This document shows positions 9,547 to 17,228 of a stretch of 29,428 bases of DNA, piece by piece (position 1 is the stretch's first letter; each line of letters starts with the position of its first letter). The translations under genes were made by a program, and so were the position numbers. Source of the stretch: Ravibacter sp964559125 (GTDB lineage: Bacteria; Bacteroidota; Bacteroidia; Cytophagales; Spirosomataceae); assembly GCA_964559125.1 (NCBI GenBank), contig CAZLGW010000054.1, forward strand, positions 1-29,428, in the 5' to 3' direction. The notes beneath the pieces were generated by a model, which did not search any database, was not told the DNA's origin, and saw nothing but the letters and a program-made list of their open reading frames with translations.

Positions 9547-10230
9547 ATGTTGCTACGCTGTTTTATTAACCGGAGAGCTCACTCTAAAGTCAGGATAGCA
9601 CCATACTTATTGTGTTTCGCCATTGTGGTTGTACCATTAGCCGTTAAAGCACAGAGCGCTGCTTTCGAGCCATGCGCTTCCAAGCTATTTGAGGCATTTA
9701 AACAGATAAACGAAAGTGATTCTTCCAAAAAGCTAGGTTTAAAATCGATGTTAAATTCAAGTGTTTTAAAAATGCAAGGTGTGTACGACGAGTGGGCTGA
9801 ATGTATAGAGGGATGTTCAATTCCGGGTTTGGATTTTGTGACTATTAAGGGTGAAAGTCGTAAGGATCCGGACTTACGGGGGAAAGTTTTGGTACTCAAT
9901 TTCTGGTTTAAAAGTTGTGCTCCCTGTGTGGCCGAGATGCCCTCGCTGAATAAGCTATACCATGAATTTAAAGGTAAGGACGTGCTGTTTATCGGATTTG
10001 CGACTGATAGTGAACAAACTTTAAAGCCTGACTACCTGGACACGGGGAAATTCCTGTTCGATATTGTCCCCAATTCAGGAAACATAGCAAAAGAATTCAA
10101 ATTCGCAGGGTTTCCTACGACCTATATTGTCGATCAGAAGGGACGAGTTGTCAAAGCCTGGACCGGCTATAGGAAAGATCCTTATGAAACGGCGAAACCG
10201 ATCATTTATCAGTTGTTATCTCATCGGTGA
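9547..10230 (+). CDS. TlpA-family thioredoxin-like disulfide oxidoreductase
   Basis: 227 residues. A basic N-terminus and hydrophobic stretch (residues about 17-36, ending VKAQ) indicate export to the periplasm, possibly with a membrane anchor. A C-terminal AhpC/TSA-Redoxin domain (about 90-225) carries the active-site motif WFKSCAPC (Cys124 and Cys127) and the cis-proline loop AGFPTTYIVD (Pro190). The family transfers electrons to periplasmic proteins, for example in cytochrome c maturation or repair of oxidised thiols. An extra Cys pair precedes the fold (AECIEGC, residues 86 and 90), as in many Bacteroidota relatives. No partner gene lies next to it, so the substrate cannot be inferred. 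The A/T content is somewhat higher than in the preceding genes. Confidence 0.85.
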   Translation: MLLRCFINRRAHSKVRIAPYLLCFAIVVVPLAVKAQSAAFEPCASKLFEAFKQINESDSSKKLGLKSMLNSSVLKMQGVYDEWAECIEGCSIPGLDFVTIKGESRKDPDLRGKVLVLNFWFKSCAPCVAEMPSLNKLYHEFKGKDVLFIGFATDSEQTLKPDYLDTGKFLFDIVPNSGNIAKEFKFAGFPTTYIVDQKGRVVKAWTGYRKDPYETAKPIIYQLLSHR

Positions 10231-10464
10231 GGAGTAGGGATAGGAATGGTCGGTTCTGAAGACGAATACCGACTGTAATATCCGATGAACCTGCACGAGA
10301 ATAAGGGGCTCTTCCATGATACGGTTCAAGCTACTGCTCAGGAAATGGGTATTCCGAAATCTACGTGGTTTGGATACTATGAGCACTATTGCCTGAATGT
10401 GGGTAGATTTTCCTGCCCCGTTAGGTCCGGATACGACCAGTAGGGTAGGTTCAGAGTAACTCAT
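10216..10464 (-). pseudogene. Zeta-toxin-like P-loop kinase, truncated after Walker A
   Basis: The 82-codon frame opens with EPTLLVVSGPNGAGKSTHIQ, a textbook Walker A of the zeta-toxin/AAA kinase type. All homology ends after about 25 residues, near 10390, where the strand becomes the reverse complement of the AbiEii remnant. The remaining residues (IVLIVSKPRRF...) are junk translation. A working kinase would need about 150 more residues. The ATG overlaps the end of the upstream small gene (ATGAGTTACTCTGA), so the original arrangement was a translationally coupled two-gene cassette. Confidence 0.6.
10285..10390 (+). pseudogene. N-terminal remnant of an AbiEii/AbiGii-type nucleotidyltransferase toxin
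   Basis: Starting at the ATG at 10285, the reading MNLHENKGLFHDTVQATAQE then MGIP closely resembles the N-terminus of AbiEii-family toxins, where an IEKDYW-containing segment should follow. After ATTCCG the frame is lost. In the next frame the DNA still reads E-I-Y-V and then W-I-L-stop-A-L-L, as if the EKDY block had been deleted and a stop had arisen. The sequence then runs into the Walker A end of the opposing zeta-like fragment. It is too short to be functional. The family call rests on memory of the N-terminal signature only. Confidence 0.5.
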
Positions 10465-10720
10465 GTTCTTTCCTTACGCGTTCAGCGTCAGATAGTGCAA
10501 GCGTATGGATTACTGTGGATTCGAAATTCGGACCGCTGAAAGAGACCCGCTGAATCTCGATCCGTCCATCCGGAAATTCCCGATATACCTGCCCTTCGGG
10601 AAGTTTATCAGACAGAATTAAAAACGGCAGGTTCTTCCGGAAGTTTCTTGCCCGCAACTCCCTCACAGTGATCAGATACCGTTCTTTTTGTTGTCTGGTG
10701 TTTGAAATAGTTTTTGACAT
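10451..10720 (-). CDS. Small protein paired with the zeta-like fragment, probable orphan antitoxin
   Basis: 89 residues from the ATG at 10720 (MSKTISNTRQQKERYL); six more in-frame codons upstream look unlikely. It is a basic, compact protein with a helical N-terminus and an EFPDGRIEIQRV strand segment, and no catalytic motif. Its stop codon overlaps the start of the P-loop fragment by 14 bp, the arrangement usual for an antitoxin or chaperone gene preceding its kinase toxin. The partner is destroyed, so this gene may be an orphan. The assignment is by context; the family itself is not recognised with certainty. Confidence 0.5.
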   Translation of the reverse strand: MSKTISNTRQQKERYLITVRELRARNFRKNLPFLILSDKLPEGQVYREFPDGRIEIQRVSFSGPNFESTVIHTLALSDAERVRKEHELL

Positions 10721-10808
10721 AGTCGAGCCATATAGCACCTACTAATAATTATTCATAAAAATACCATTTTTTTGAGAGAGTGGCAACTTGTCTGTCTGTT
10801 AAGGTCTA

Positions 10809-12611
10809 TTAAGTCAGACCATCAACCTGATCAAACATATAAAAACTAATCTCTTCAATTTTGCCGGTCTCAACCCATTTTAGGAACTCTAGAAGCCAAA
10901 TATATTTTACTTGTACTTTTAGGCGATCATTATTTTCAAAGACTTTTTGAATAATATCACTTTTTAGATTTTTTAATTCTTCAGTTTCTCTCTTCTCCAA
11001 GTCTTTTAATCCCGAGTGGGCAAAATCACTTATAGATGACAGAAATGGTGTTAGTATATTTTTGTACTCTTCATCCAATAAGTCAGAAATATTATTAAAA
11101 ATAGAGTCTATCTGAACAATAGTAGTTTTTGTGAGATTAAAAGGGTTTAGAAATGATATTTTCGAACTGTCTATTACTATATACTTATCTATCTTGAAAT
11201 AGGAAACTTGTAATGGGTTGTAACCCAGTATTTTATTTATTATTAACTCATCAATTATTACTCTAGGGTATATGGCGACTTTACTTTCCAAAGTATAAGC
11301 ATTTATCAATCCTTTAGAAAAAATTATATTTTCATCCGAATAATACGACCCTATTGAAATTCCACCTCTTAGATAGAATCCCTTACTCATCATAATAGAT
11401 TGAAATCCTCTAACGTAAGTAGCTATAATATTAAAATTTGATAAAAAGTCGATTTCGTTATCAAAGTATGGTATTGAAATACAAATATTATCAGAGAATG
11501 TTTTATATTCTAAATATTCTATATCATCAGACTGAGAAAGATTAATCTCGTTTCTTAGTAGCATCATAGCTAAGCTAAATGATTCTTGTATTTCTTGCAG
11601 AAATGTTGATGTAATATCTTGATCATATTTTGCTACGTAATCACTAAACCCAAGGATATCTAGAAAACACACTATTCGAGATTCAGTATCGACTAAGTCT
11701 TTAAATAGCGACTTTGGGTTAATAGTAAGACCAATTTTTATGCTAGTATTGTTAATGTTTTCAATACAAATTCCAAAAAAATTAGAGAATTCATTTATTT
11801 TATTATGTAATATTTTGATATCTAAATCTTTACCATGCAAAATACGATTTGTATTTTCCTTTATTATCTCCAATATTTCATAAATAACCTTTCCACAGTT
11901 GTCTTTTATTTTGATTTTTGGATCTGACGCTTGATTTTCTGAAATTCTTAAAAAGAAATTATTTAAATTTTTTAAATATTCTAAAAAAAATAATTCAGTT
12001 TTGTCTTCATCTTTTAATTTATCAGAATTATAGAAATATAAATCCTTTTTTAATTTTCGTTTAAATGAGTTTAGTAAGGCATTCTTATCAATTGGGTCTT
12101 TTATTTGGCTTACTAATTCACGAGTTTTTGTATATACATAGTCTGCTTCAACCCAAGTAAATAAAGCAGATTCTATTTTGTTCTCCAATGTCAGGGGTTG
12201 TGGTATATACTGCTTCTTTAAAATTTCTATAGGAAATATAGATCTTGATTTGACTGACAATATTCTATTAATAAGTATCTCTTCTAAATTCCCAATAACG
12301 CTTAATAGAAAATTCCAATTAAAGAAAATTATGTACTGTGGAGATTCGAGATTTAAATTGAATAGAATTTTACTAACGACGCTATACTCTTTTTCTTTAG
12401 TTATTTCTGTATCTATATGCCACAGGTTAGCCTTTTTTTTGATATCCTCCTCGAAGTTATTAGTAAAAACTAAAGATACAATAGCATCATCCCATATCCC
12501 TAACTTAGTAGATTTACTTATGTATTGTTCAATAATCTCTTCTATTATTAGTAAATGTTGGTTAGTTTTTGAGGAATCAGATATTCCTGCAAATTGGATT
12601 AGTTTTTGCAT
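10809..12611 (-). CDS. Class III nucleotidyl cyclase-like protein, possible Pycsar-type or orphan defence gene
   Basis: 600 residues and markedly A/T-rich compared with all neighbours, which suggests recent acquisition. Residues about 312-460 resemble a class III cyclase catalytic core: FLDILGF (Asp318), a candidate first metal ligand; EYKTFSDN (Lys370, Asp374), matching the KTxGD region with the second Asp; LRGGISIG (Arg415); and FSKGLINAYTLES (Asn437), aligned with the Asn/Arg helix but with Thr440 where classical cyclases have the transition-state Arg. The first about 300 residues are predicted helical and unrecognised, with no transmembrane segment. Bacterial cyclases of this kind include the cCMP/cUMP synthases of the Pycsar anti-phage system. 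No effector gene lies beside it, so either the N-terminal half has another role or this is an orphan. Enzymatic activity is not certain. Confidence 0.55.
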   Translation of the reverse strand: MQKLIQFAGISDSSKTNQHLLIIEEIIEQYISKSTKLGIWDDAIVSLVFTNNFEEDIKKKANLWHIDTEITKEKEYSVVSKILFNLNLESPQYIIFFNWNFLLSVIGNLEEILINRILSVKSRSIFPIEILKKQYIPQPLTLENKIESALFTWVEADYVYTKTRELVSQIKDPIDKNALLNSFKRKLKKDLYFYNSDKLKDEDKTELFFLEYLKNLNNFFLRISENQASDPKIKIKDNCGKVIYEILEIIKENTNRILHGKDLDIKILHNKINEFSNFFGICIENINNTSIKIGLTINPKSLFKDLVDTESRIVCFLDILGFSDYVAKYDQDITSTFLQEIQESFSLAMMLLRNEINLSQSDDIEYLEYKTFSDNICISIPYFDNEIDFLSNFNIIATYVRGFQSIMMSKGFYLRGGISIGSYYSDENIIFSKGLINAYTLESKVAIYPRVIIDELIINKILGYNPLQVSYFKIDKYIVIDSSKISFLNPFNLTKTTIVQIDSIFNNISDLLDEEYKNILTPFLSSISDFAHSGLKDLEKRETEELKNLKSDIIQKVFENNDRLKVQVKYIWLLEFLKWVETGKIEEISFYMFDQVDGLT

Positions 12612-12844
12612 TGTTTAAGTAAGCATAAGTGACGTATTATAACTTATATATTAGTAAAGAATGCGATCTTAATGATTGGATTTTAGATATGTTGTGTTAT
12701 TGAATAAATAGCTATAATCCCAACCTATGTTAAAAGATAGAATGAAAATCATCAGTGCTGATGTGCAAAACGAAGTTTATTGTAGATGAAAATATTCAAT
12801 GATAAAAACCTTGGAGAAACTACCCCAACGACGGGCAAGCTCTT
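12612..12844. other. A/T-rich intergenic stretch
   Basis: This is the upstream region of the cyclase-like gene. No gene is seen. The only structure noted is a perfect 14-bp palindrome, CATCAGTGCTGATG at 12750-12763. It may be an operator, but its distance from the cyclase start (about 140 bp) makes the link weak. No TAnnTTTG box is evident in front of 12611. Confidence 0.35.
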
Positions 12845-12958
12845 TCACTTCTTCGAACTCTCCATAAACCCCTTAAGCATCCCCATCATCTCATCCTTCT
12901 CCTTTATCATCCGTTCGTAAAGCGTGATCTTTTGATCATGTAGCTCAATGATTTTTTA
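12845..12958 (-). pseudogene. Severed C-terminal coiled coil of the XRE regulator
   Basis: Directly after the TAA that ends the XRE frame (12956-12958), the same frame continues for 36 sense codons to a TGA at 12845. It reads KIIELHDQKITLYERMIKEK and then DEMMGMLKGFMESSKK. Relatives of this regulator in Bacteroidota end in just such a segment (a NPIDKI-like join, then a charged helix). The TAA therefore looks like a nonsense mutation inside a once longer gene. No independent start is needed to explain this tail. Confidence 0.6.
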
Positions 12959-13282
12959 TATGGGATGAAAGTGTATAGTCCCGAAGTTGAAGGAGTTACT
13001 AAAAGCATGATCCCCAAACGTATTCGCAATCACATTCACCGCATTTTCCTCATCAAAATTCTTAAAGGCCTCCACCGGTATCTTCAATATTTGGGATACC
13101 TGTTGTAGGATGGTCTCGTCGATAGCTTCCTTCTGCTCGAGGAGTGATACCTTCTGCTGGTTCCAGTCTTCGCCCAGCTCCCAGGCCATGGCGTCCTGCT
13201 TGATACCGAGCATTTCTCTAAAGCGCTTTACGTTACGGCCTTCGTGTACTTTCTTGCGGTCAGACATAGCGGTAGTTTTCAT
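12956..13282 (-). CDS. XRE-family helix-turn-helix regulator, cut short by an in-frame TAA
   Basis: 108 residues from the ATG at 13282; the ATG at 13267 is an alternative. An N-terminal HTH domain (HEGRNVKRFREMLGIKQDAM, then AWELGEDWNQQKVSLLEQKE) is followed by a helical segment (QVSQILKIPVEAFKNFDEE) and a short linker ending FHPI. This layout matches a common Bacteroidota XRE family that normally ends in a C-terminal coiled coil. Here the coil is removed by a TAA although its codons remain intact downstream. DNA binding may be retained while oligomerisation is probably altered. The gene stands alone, with a TATATTTG promoter box just before its start. Confidence 0.75.
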   Translation of the reverse strand: MKTTAMSDRKKVHEGRNVKRFREMLGIKQDAMAWELGEDWNQQKVSLLEQKEAIDETILQQVSQILKIPVEAFKNFDEENAVNVIANTFGDHAFSNSFNFGTIHFHPI

Positions 13283-13288
13283 GAGTGA

Positions 13289-13296
13289 CAAATATA
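13289..13296 (-). promoter_or_regulatory. -7 promoter element of the XRE gene
   Basis: Read on the minus strand, TATATTTG matches TAnnTTTG and ends 6 nt before the ATG at 13282. Transcription would start essentially at the ATG, giving a leaderless or nearly leaderless message, or a leader of about 15 nt if the ATG at 13267 is used. The upstream TTCG is only a weak -33 candidate. Confidence 0.55.
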
Positions 13297-13367
13297 GTGG
13301 TCCCTGAGTTTATCGAAGGGTTGATAGGGTTAAGATAAGGATTCCGGAGGAGAAAGCAGCGGAGGAA

Positions 13368-13432
13368 GTTACCTCAATTTTGAAATAAATTCGAGTAGCC
13401 ACGAATGCACGAATGGTAACAATTCATGGTTC
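13368..13432. repeat. Palindromic repeat, copy 2 (degenerate right arm)
   Basis: GTTACCTCAATTTTGAAA (13368-13385) is followed by GTAGCCACGAATGCACGAAT (13395-13414), the same arm as copy 1. The complementary arm is degenerate (ATTCATGGTTCC, 13421-13432). The leading block GTTACCTCAATTTT recurs at 14530, so the repeat unit is longer than the palindrome alone. A separate perfect hairpin, GATCGC/GCGATC, lies at 13464-13481. Confidence 0.65.
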
Positions 13433-13508
13433 CTGCCGTATAGCCAACCCGGTGCGGCGTATTGATCGCACGGACGCGATCCTCAACCGTACATTCAAGG
13501 TGTGCTAA

Positions 13509-14414
13509 CTATCGATTTGAAGAGGTTTCGCTTTTGATCGCCTCGCGGATTCGGGCTACGTAGTCGGGAGTTACTTCCAAAACTTCACAAATCTCTCTAT
13601 CGGAATAATTCCTTACGATCATGTTACGTACCGTCTTTTCGGTTTGTACCCTTACGCCTTTTTTTTCAAAAATATTCAATGTATCCATTATAGCGCTTTT
13701 TATGTTTAACGGTGTTTGTTCAATAAGGGTAATGATCTCATCTTCTTCCAGACCGCTTACTTCAAAGGTATAAACGATGATACTGTTTTGCAAGTTGTTC
13801 CGCTGCTCCATCGCTAATGACAGGATAGCGGGGATCCGTTTTATAAGTTCTTCCTTTAACCTGCTGTATTTCAGGGCCAGGAATGAAGCCTGAAGGAATT
13901 TGTTCTCCAGGTTTTGGATTTGATGATCGGGTATATCTCCCAGGTTATGATATACATAGTCATAATCGGGGAGAAACGGGCGGAGCCAGCTGTCGAGCTC
14001 TTCAAAATGAGATGCCAGGGTATGGTATTCCCACTTTTCTCTACCATGATATAGTAAGACCGGGATAATGGGAGACACTTTTCTTTCCTGGGCAATTTGC
14101 CGTTGAAAGCCTGAAAAGAGATAGCCCCCCAGCTGTACAGGCGTAAACAGATCCGGCTTGCTTTTGTGCTCCAGCAAAAGGGAGATCTTAACTTTTCGAC
14201 GGCTGCCTTTTATACGACAGGCATATACGATGTCGGATAGCGTCTTCCTCAGCTCTTTGGATACGTAGGTATCCGGTAGTTGGGTAAGTGTAGAGAAATC
14301 CAGTATAGTCGAAAGATGTTCCGGCAGACATGCCCTGAAATAGTCGGCCGCGATGTCTTTATCAGAAAGTATCGCACGGATAAACTTATCGTGTATAGTG
14401 GTAATGGCAGTCAT
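13509..14414 (-). CDS. Rpn-family recombination-promoting nuclease / putative transposase (PD-(D/E)XK)
   Basis: 301 residues, the usual size for the family. N-terminal motif HDKFIRAIL is followed by the nuclease core: LSDIVYACRI (Asp61), then SLLLEHKS (Glu82-x-Lys84), giving the D...ExK active site, then PVLLYHGREKWEY. A helical C-terminal region follows, ending in a DREICEVLEVTPDYVARIRE segment. Rpn (RpnA-like) proteins are Ca- or Mg-dependent endonucleases that raise RecA-independent recombination, and are often annotated as transposases although no terminal inverted repeats are known for them. Here the gene lies between two copies of a repeat sharing GTTACCTCAATTTT and GCCACGAATGCAC, which hints at a mobile or recombination-derived unit. 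Confidence 0.85.
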   Translation of the reverse strand: MTAITTIHDKFIRAILSDKDIAADYFRACLPEHLSTILDFSTLTQLPDTYVSKELRKTLSDIVYACRIKGSRRKVKISLLLEHKSKPDLFTPVQLGGYLFSGFQRQIAQERKVSPIIPVLLYHGREKWEYHTLASHFEELDSWLRPFLPDYDYVYHNLGDIPDHQIQNLENKFLQASFLALKYSRLKEELIKRIPAILSLAMEQRNNLQNSIIVYTFEVSGLEEDEIITLIEQTPLNIKSAIMDTLNIFEKKGVRVQTEKTVRNMIVRNYSDREICEVLEVTPDYVARIREAIKSETSSNR

Positions 14415-14529
14415 AACAGATAGTATGTGGCTGTCCGGGTGGACACGGTGTTTGTTGTTTCATCAATGAAAAGTATAGTACTTCGATTCCACTAAGATAG
14501 GGTTTTTCCCAAAACGATGGAACAAAAAA

Positions 14530-14626
14530 GTTACCTCAATTTTGGAAAAAAATCGAAAATGGTATTCAGGCCACGAATGCACCACACGGCGGACCGCGAA
14601 TCTGTCCTATTCGTGCATTCGTGGCT
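14530..14626. repeat. Palindromic repeat, copy 3; also a possible terminator for the TonB receptor gene
   Basis: GTTACCTCAATTTTGGAAA starts at 14530. Perfect 13-nt arms GCCACGAATGCAC (14570-14582) and GTGCATTCGTGGC (14613-14625) enclose a 30-nt loop. It begins 37 bp past the stop of the minus-strand receptor gene. Read on that strand, the hairpin is followed by a T-rich run (around 14543-14556), so it could terminate receptor transcription. Confidence 0.65.
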
Positions 14627-14662
14627 TACTCAGCAGCTCCCAATCCGGAGCCGACCGGACGG

Positions 14663-17107
14663 TCAGTTCTGAACATCATCATTCCTGATACCGCGCTTGT
14701 TTTTCCGGATACCGTCTTTCAGCTTGCCGAATTTGTAGTTGGCGGTGATGTTGAACGTCCGGAAATATTCGCGCCTGAAATCAGTCTGGTCGAAATCGGG
14801 GCCGAAGGTATAACGGTAGTTGCGACGGAACCGGGTGAACGGGTTGTTGAATGCGACAGACAGGGCGAGCTTGTCTTTTACTACATCCTTGCTTACGCTG
14901 AAGGAGCTGAACAGCACCGAATTGCTGCTCCCCTGGAGGTTGACGTTCGGTCCGTTGAAGTTGAGGTTTGCCTGCGCCCGCCAGCCTTTCTTAAGCCGGT
15001 AGCCGGTCGAGACGTTTATATTAGACATCAGGCCGCGGTTGGTGATAACTTCATTGTTGACGGTTCCGGTCACCTTGCCGTGGGCGGCTCTTGCATTCAG
15101 GTTGAAATCCCACTCTTTGCTGATCGGGTAGTTCCAGCTCAGGTGCGCCGTCAGGAGTCGGGCTTTGCCGGTGTTCCCGTAGCTGATCCGGTTGATATTG
15201 GTAACAGGGTGATAAACCGAGACCGGAAAGATAAGGTCGGTAAACAGGATAGCACCCACGCTGAAATTAACCGAACCCTTCTCCGCCCGGTTGTAGCCAA
15301 GCTGAAAGTCATTGACCATCGCCGGACGCAGGTCGGGGTTCCCGGTCCGCTCGAAATTAGGGTTGGAACGATCGATAAACGGGTTGAGCTGGTAGATCCC
15401 GGGGCGTTGTATGCGTTGCGAATACCCCAGCGTGAGGCCGCTGTTGTGCTTTTTCAGCTTCTTCTGCACCGAGAGCGACGGGATGATATTGAAGTAGTTT
15501 TGCTCCACAGTAGTGACGGAAGAGATAAAATCGGCACGCATAACGGTTTTTTCCAGGCGTACCCCGGCTTTGACGCCCCAGCTCCCGAATTTGTATTGGT
15601 AGGTATTGTAGGCGCCGTACACATCCTGGGTATTGGCAAAATGATTGCGCTGCGACGGATCGGCTTCATAGCTGCCGGTTTCCGCATCGCGGGTGTTGTA
15701 CTGGAAGTCGCTTTGGTTGTCCCGCATAATCACTTTCACCCCGGCTTCAACAGTGAGTTTCTTATACGGAGCCACGAAGTCCACCTGGAAGGTCTGCTCG
15801 GCAAAGCGCTGATCGTTGAGCTGGCTGTAGTCGGGCAGCGGATAGTTGACCCGCTGTGCAAGCCCGAGATCGGTCTGTTGGTGATTGCCAAACCGGAAAA
15901 AACGATAGGAAAGGGTGAGAAGCCGGTTTTTATCTGCTTTGAAGCCTTTCTGGTAATTCAACGCCGCGTCCATCCCGTTGCCGGTGCCGCTGCTGTTGCT
16001 GGTGAGCCTGTATTGCTGCAGGATATCCTGCGGACTGCTCAGTACCGACATTTGCTGCGATGATCCGGTGGAGCGGCTGCCGTTGACATTAAGCTGCCCG
16101 GAAATGAGGTTGAGGCTGTCGATTTCATAGCTGACTTCATAACCGACGTACCCACTTCTGTTGCCAGAGGTATTGGAGCCTGTCTGCAACAGATCGGTAG
16201 GGGAGTTCCCCACGGTAGCCCGTTCGGTAGAGCTGCGGGTTTCAGGCGTGTTGTAAATGCTGCCGCCCGCCATGCCGGTCATACCCCATTTGCCGAGCTT
16301 CGCCGAAACGGAACCGCCTGTGCCCGGCCCGCCCACCGGGAAACGCCCGCTAACGTTGACCGAGCCACCGACGCCGTTGTCGACGCGTTTGCTGGTAATG
16401 ATGTTGATGATCCCGGCAAGGCCCTCTGCGTCATATTTTGCCGGCGGATTGGTGATAACCTCGATCCGCTCTATGGAGGAGGCCGGCATGCTCCGCAGAA
16501 GATCCTTGTAATTCCGCTCCGCCATGCTCGACGGCCTTCCGTTGATCAGGATACGGAAGTCGGCATTGCCTTTCAGGTATAGATTATTGTCTGCGTCGAG
16601 CGAGAGGTAGGGTACTTTCCGCATGATTTCCAGGACATTGAAGACCTTGCTTTCCGGGTCGGCCTGCAGGTCGTACGAGATCCGGTCTATCTCCTGTCTG
16701 ACAATCTGCTTTGCGGCGGTTACTGACACTTCTTCCAGCGTGACCACTCCGGGACTGATTTGGATCTCTCCTAATTCCAGTACCTTGCCTGAAGCTTCCG
16801 AAAGGTCAGCCGTCAGGCTTTTTCGTTTGTATCCTACACCGTCTATCATCACTTTGTAGGCAGCCGGAGCCAGGTCGGGAAAAAGAAAGTTGCCGTCTGC
16901 CTGGGTATACCCGGTCTTTACCACTTCATTTTGGGGATTCATGAGGCTGACGGTCATAAATTCGAGCTTCTTCCCCGACACGGAATCGATCACAAAGCCT
17001 TTGATCGTACCGGTCCGGGTGCCTGCCTGTCCGTATGCCTGCTTCTGAAGCATAAATGACACGATGAGTGCAATAAGGAGCAGGATGATATATGCTGGAT
17101 TTTTCAT
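14663..17107 (-). CDS. TonB-dependent outer-membrane receptor (CarboxypepD-reg, plug, outer-membrane-barrel family)
   Basis: 814 residues with a signal sequence at the N-terminus (MKNPAYIILLLIALIVSFML, ending QAYGQ). Residues about 30-115 form a carboxypeptidase-regulatory-like beta sandwich (GTIKGFVIDSVSGKKLEF). Residues about 120-240 form the plug, with FRILINGRPSS and the RIEVITNPPAKYDAEG motif typical of this Bacteroidota subfamily. The rest is a large beta-barrel ending just before a basic tail (KNKRGIRND). It imports an unknown ligand across the outer membrane with TonB energy. Unlike SusC it has no SusD partner, and it stands alone. No N-terminal STN domain is present, so it is not a sigma-coupled transducer. 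A promoter with an operator-like dyad lies about 120 bp upstream. Confidence 0.85.
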   Translation of the reverse strand: MKNPAYIILLLIALIVSFMLQKQAYGQAGTRTGTIKGFVIDSVSGKKLEFMTVSLMNPQNEVVKTGYTQADGNFLFPDLAPAAYKVMIDGVGYKRKSLTADLSEASGKVLELGEIQISPGVVTLEEVSVTAAKQIVRQEIDRISYDLQADPESKVFNVLEIMRKVPYLSLDADNNLYLKGNADFRILINGRPSSMAERNYKDLLRSMPASSIERIEVITNPPAKYDAEGLAGIINIITSKRVDNGVGGSVNVSGRFPVGGPGTGGSVSAKLGKWGMTGMAGGSIYNTPETRSSTERATVGNSPTDLLQTGSNTSGNRSGYVGYEVSYEIDSLNLISGQLNVNGSRSTGSSQQMSVLSSPQDILQQYRLTSNSSGTGNGMDAALNYQKGFKADKNRLLTLSYRFFRFGNHQQTDLGLAQRVNYPLPDYSQLNDQRFAEQTFQVDFVAPYKKLTVEAGVKVIMRDNQSDFQYNTRDAETGSYEADPSQRNHFANTQDVYGAYNTYQYKFGSWGVKAGVRLEKTVMRADFISSVTTVEQNYFNIIPSLSVQKKLKKHNSGLTLGYSQRIQRPGIYQLNPFIDRSNPNFERTGNPDLRPAMVNDFQLGYNRAEKGSVNFSVGAILFTDLIFPVSVYHPVTNINRISYGNTGKARLLTAHLSWNYPISKEWDFNLNARAAHGKVTGTVNNEVITNRGLMSNINVSTGYRLKKGWRAQANLNFNGPNVNLQGSSNSVLFSSFSVSKDVVKDKLALSVAFNNPFTRFRRNYRYTFGPDFDQTDFRREYFRTFNITANYKFGKLKDGIRKNKRGIRNDDVQN

Positions 17108-17228
17108 TCTTGTTTAATTGTGAACCTCGGTTCGGTGGCTAATAGATTTTTCAAAAGGCAAAGCGATATCTATACGACTTGTGTCCTTTTTGCGGTAATA
17201 CGGGAAAGTGATATCATAAACCTCAAGG

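Noticed and set aside
12178..12618. 146-codon plus-strand frame opposite the cyclase-like gene
   Set aside because: Antisense shadow in A/T-rich DNA without domain features; the minus-strand frame of 600 codons with cyclase motifs is the real gene.
14621..16063. A 480-codon open frame on the plus strand across the TonB receptor gene
   Set aside because: It is antisense to a clear receptor gene; the translation has no signal, domain or family pattern and starts inside the palindromic repeat.
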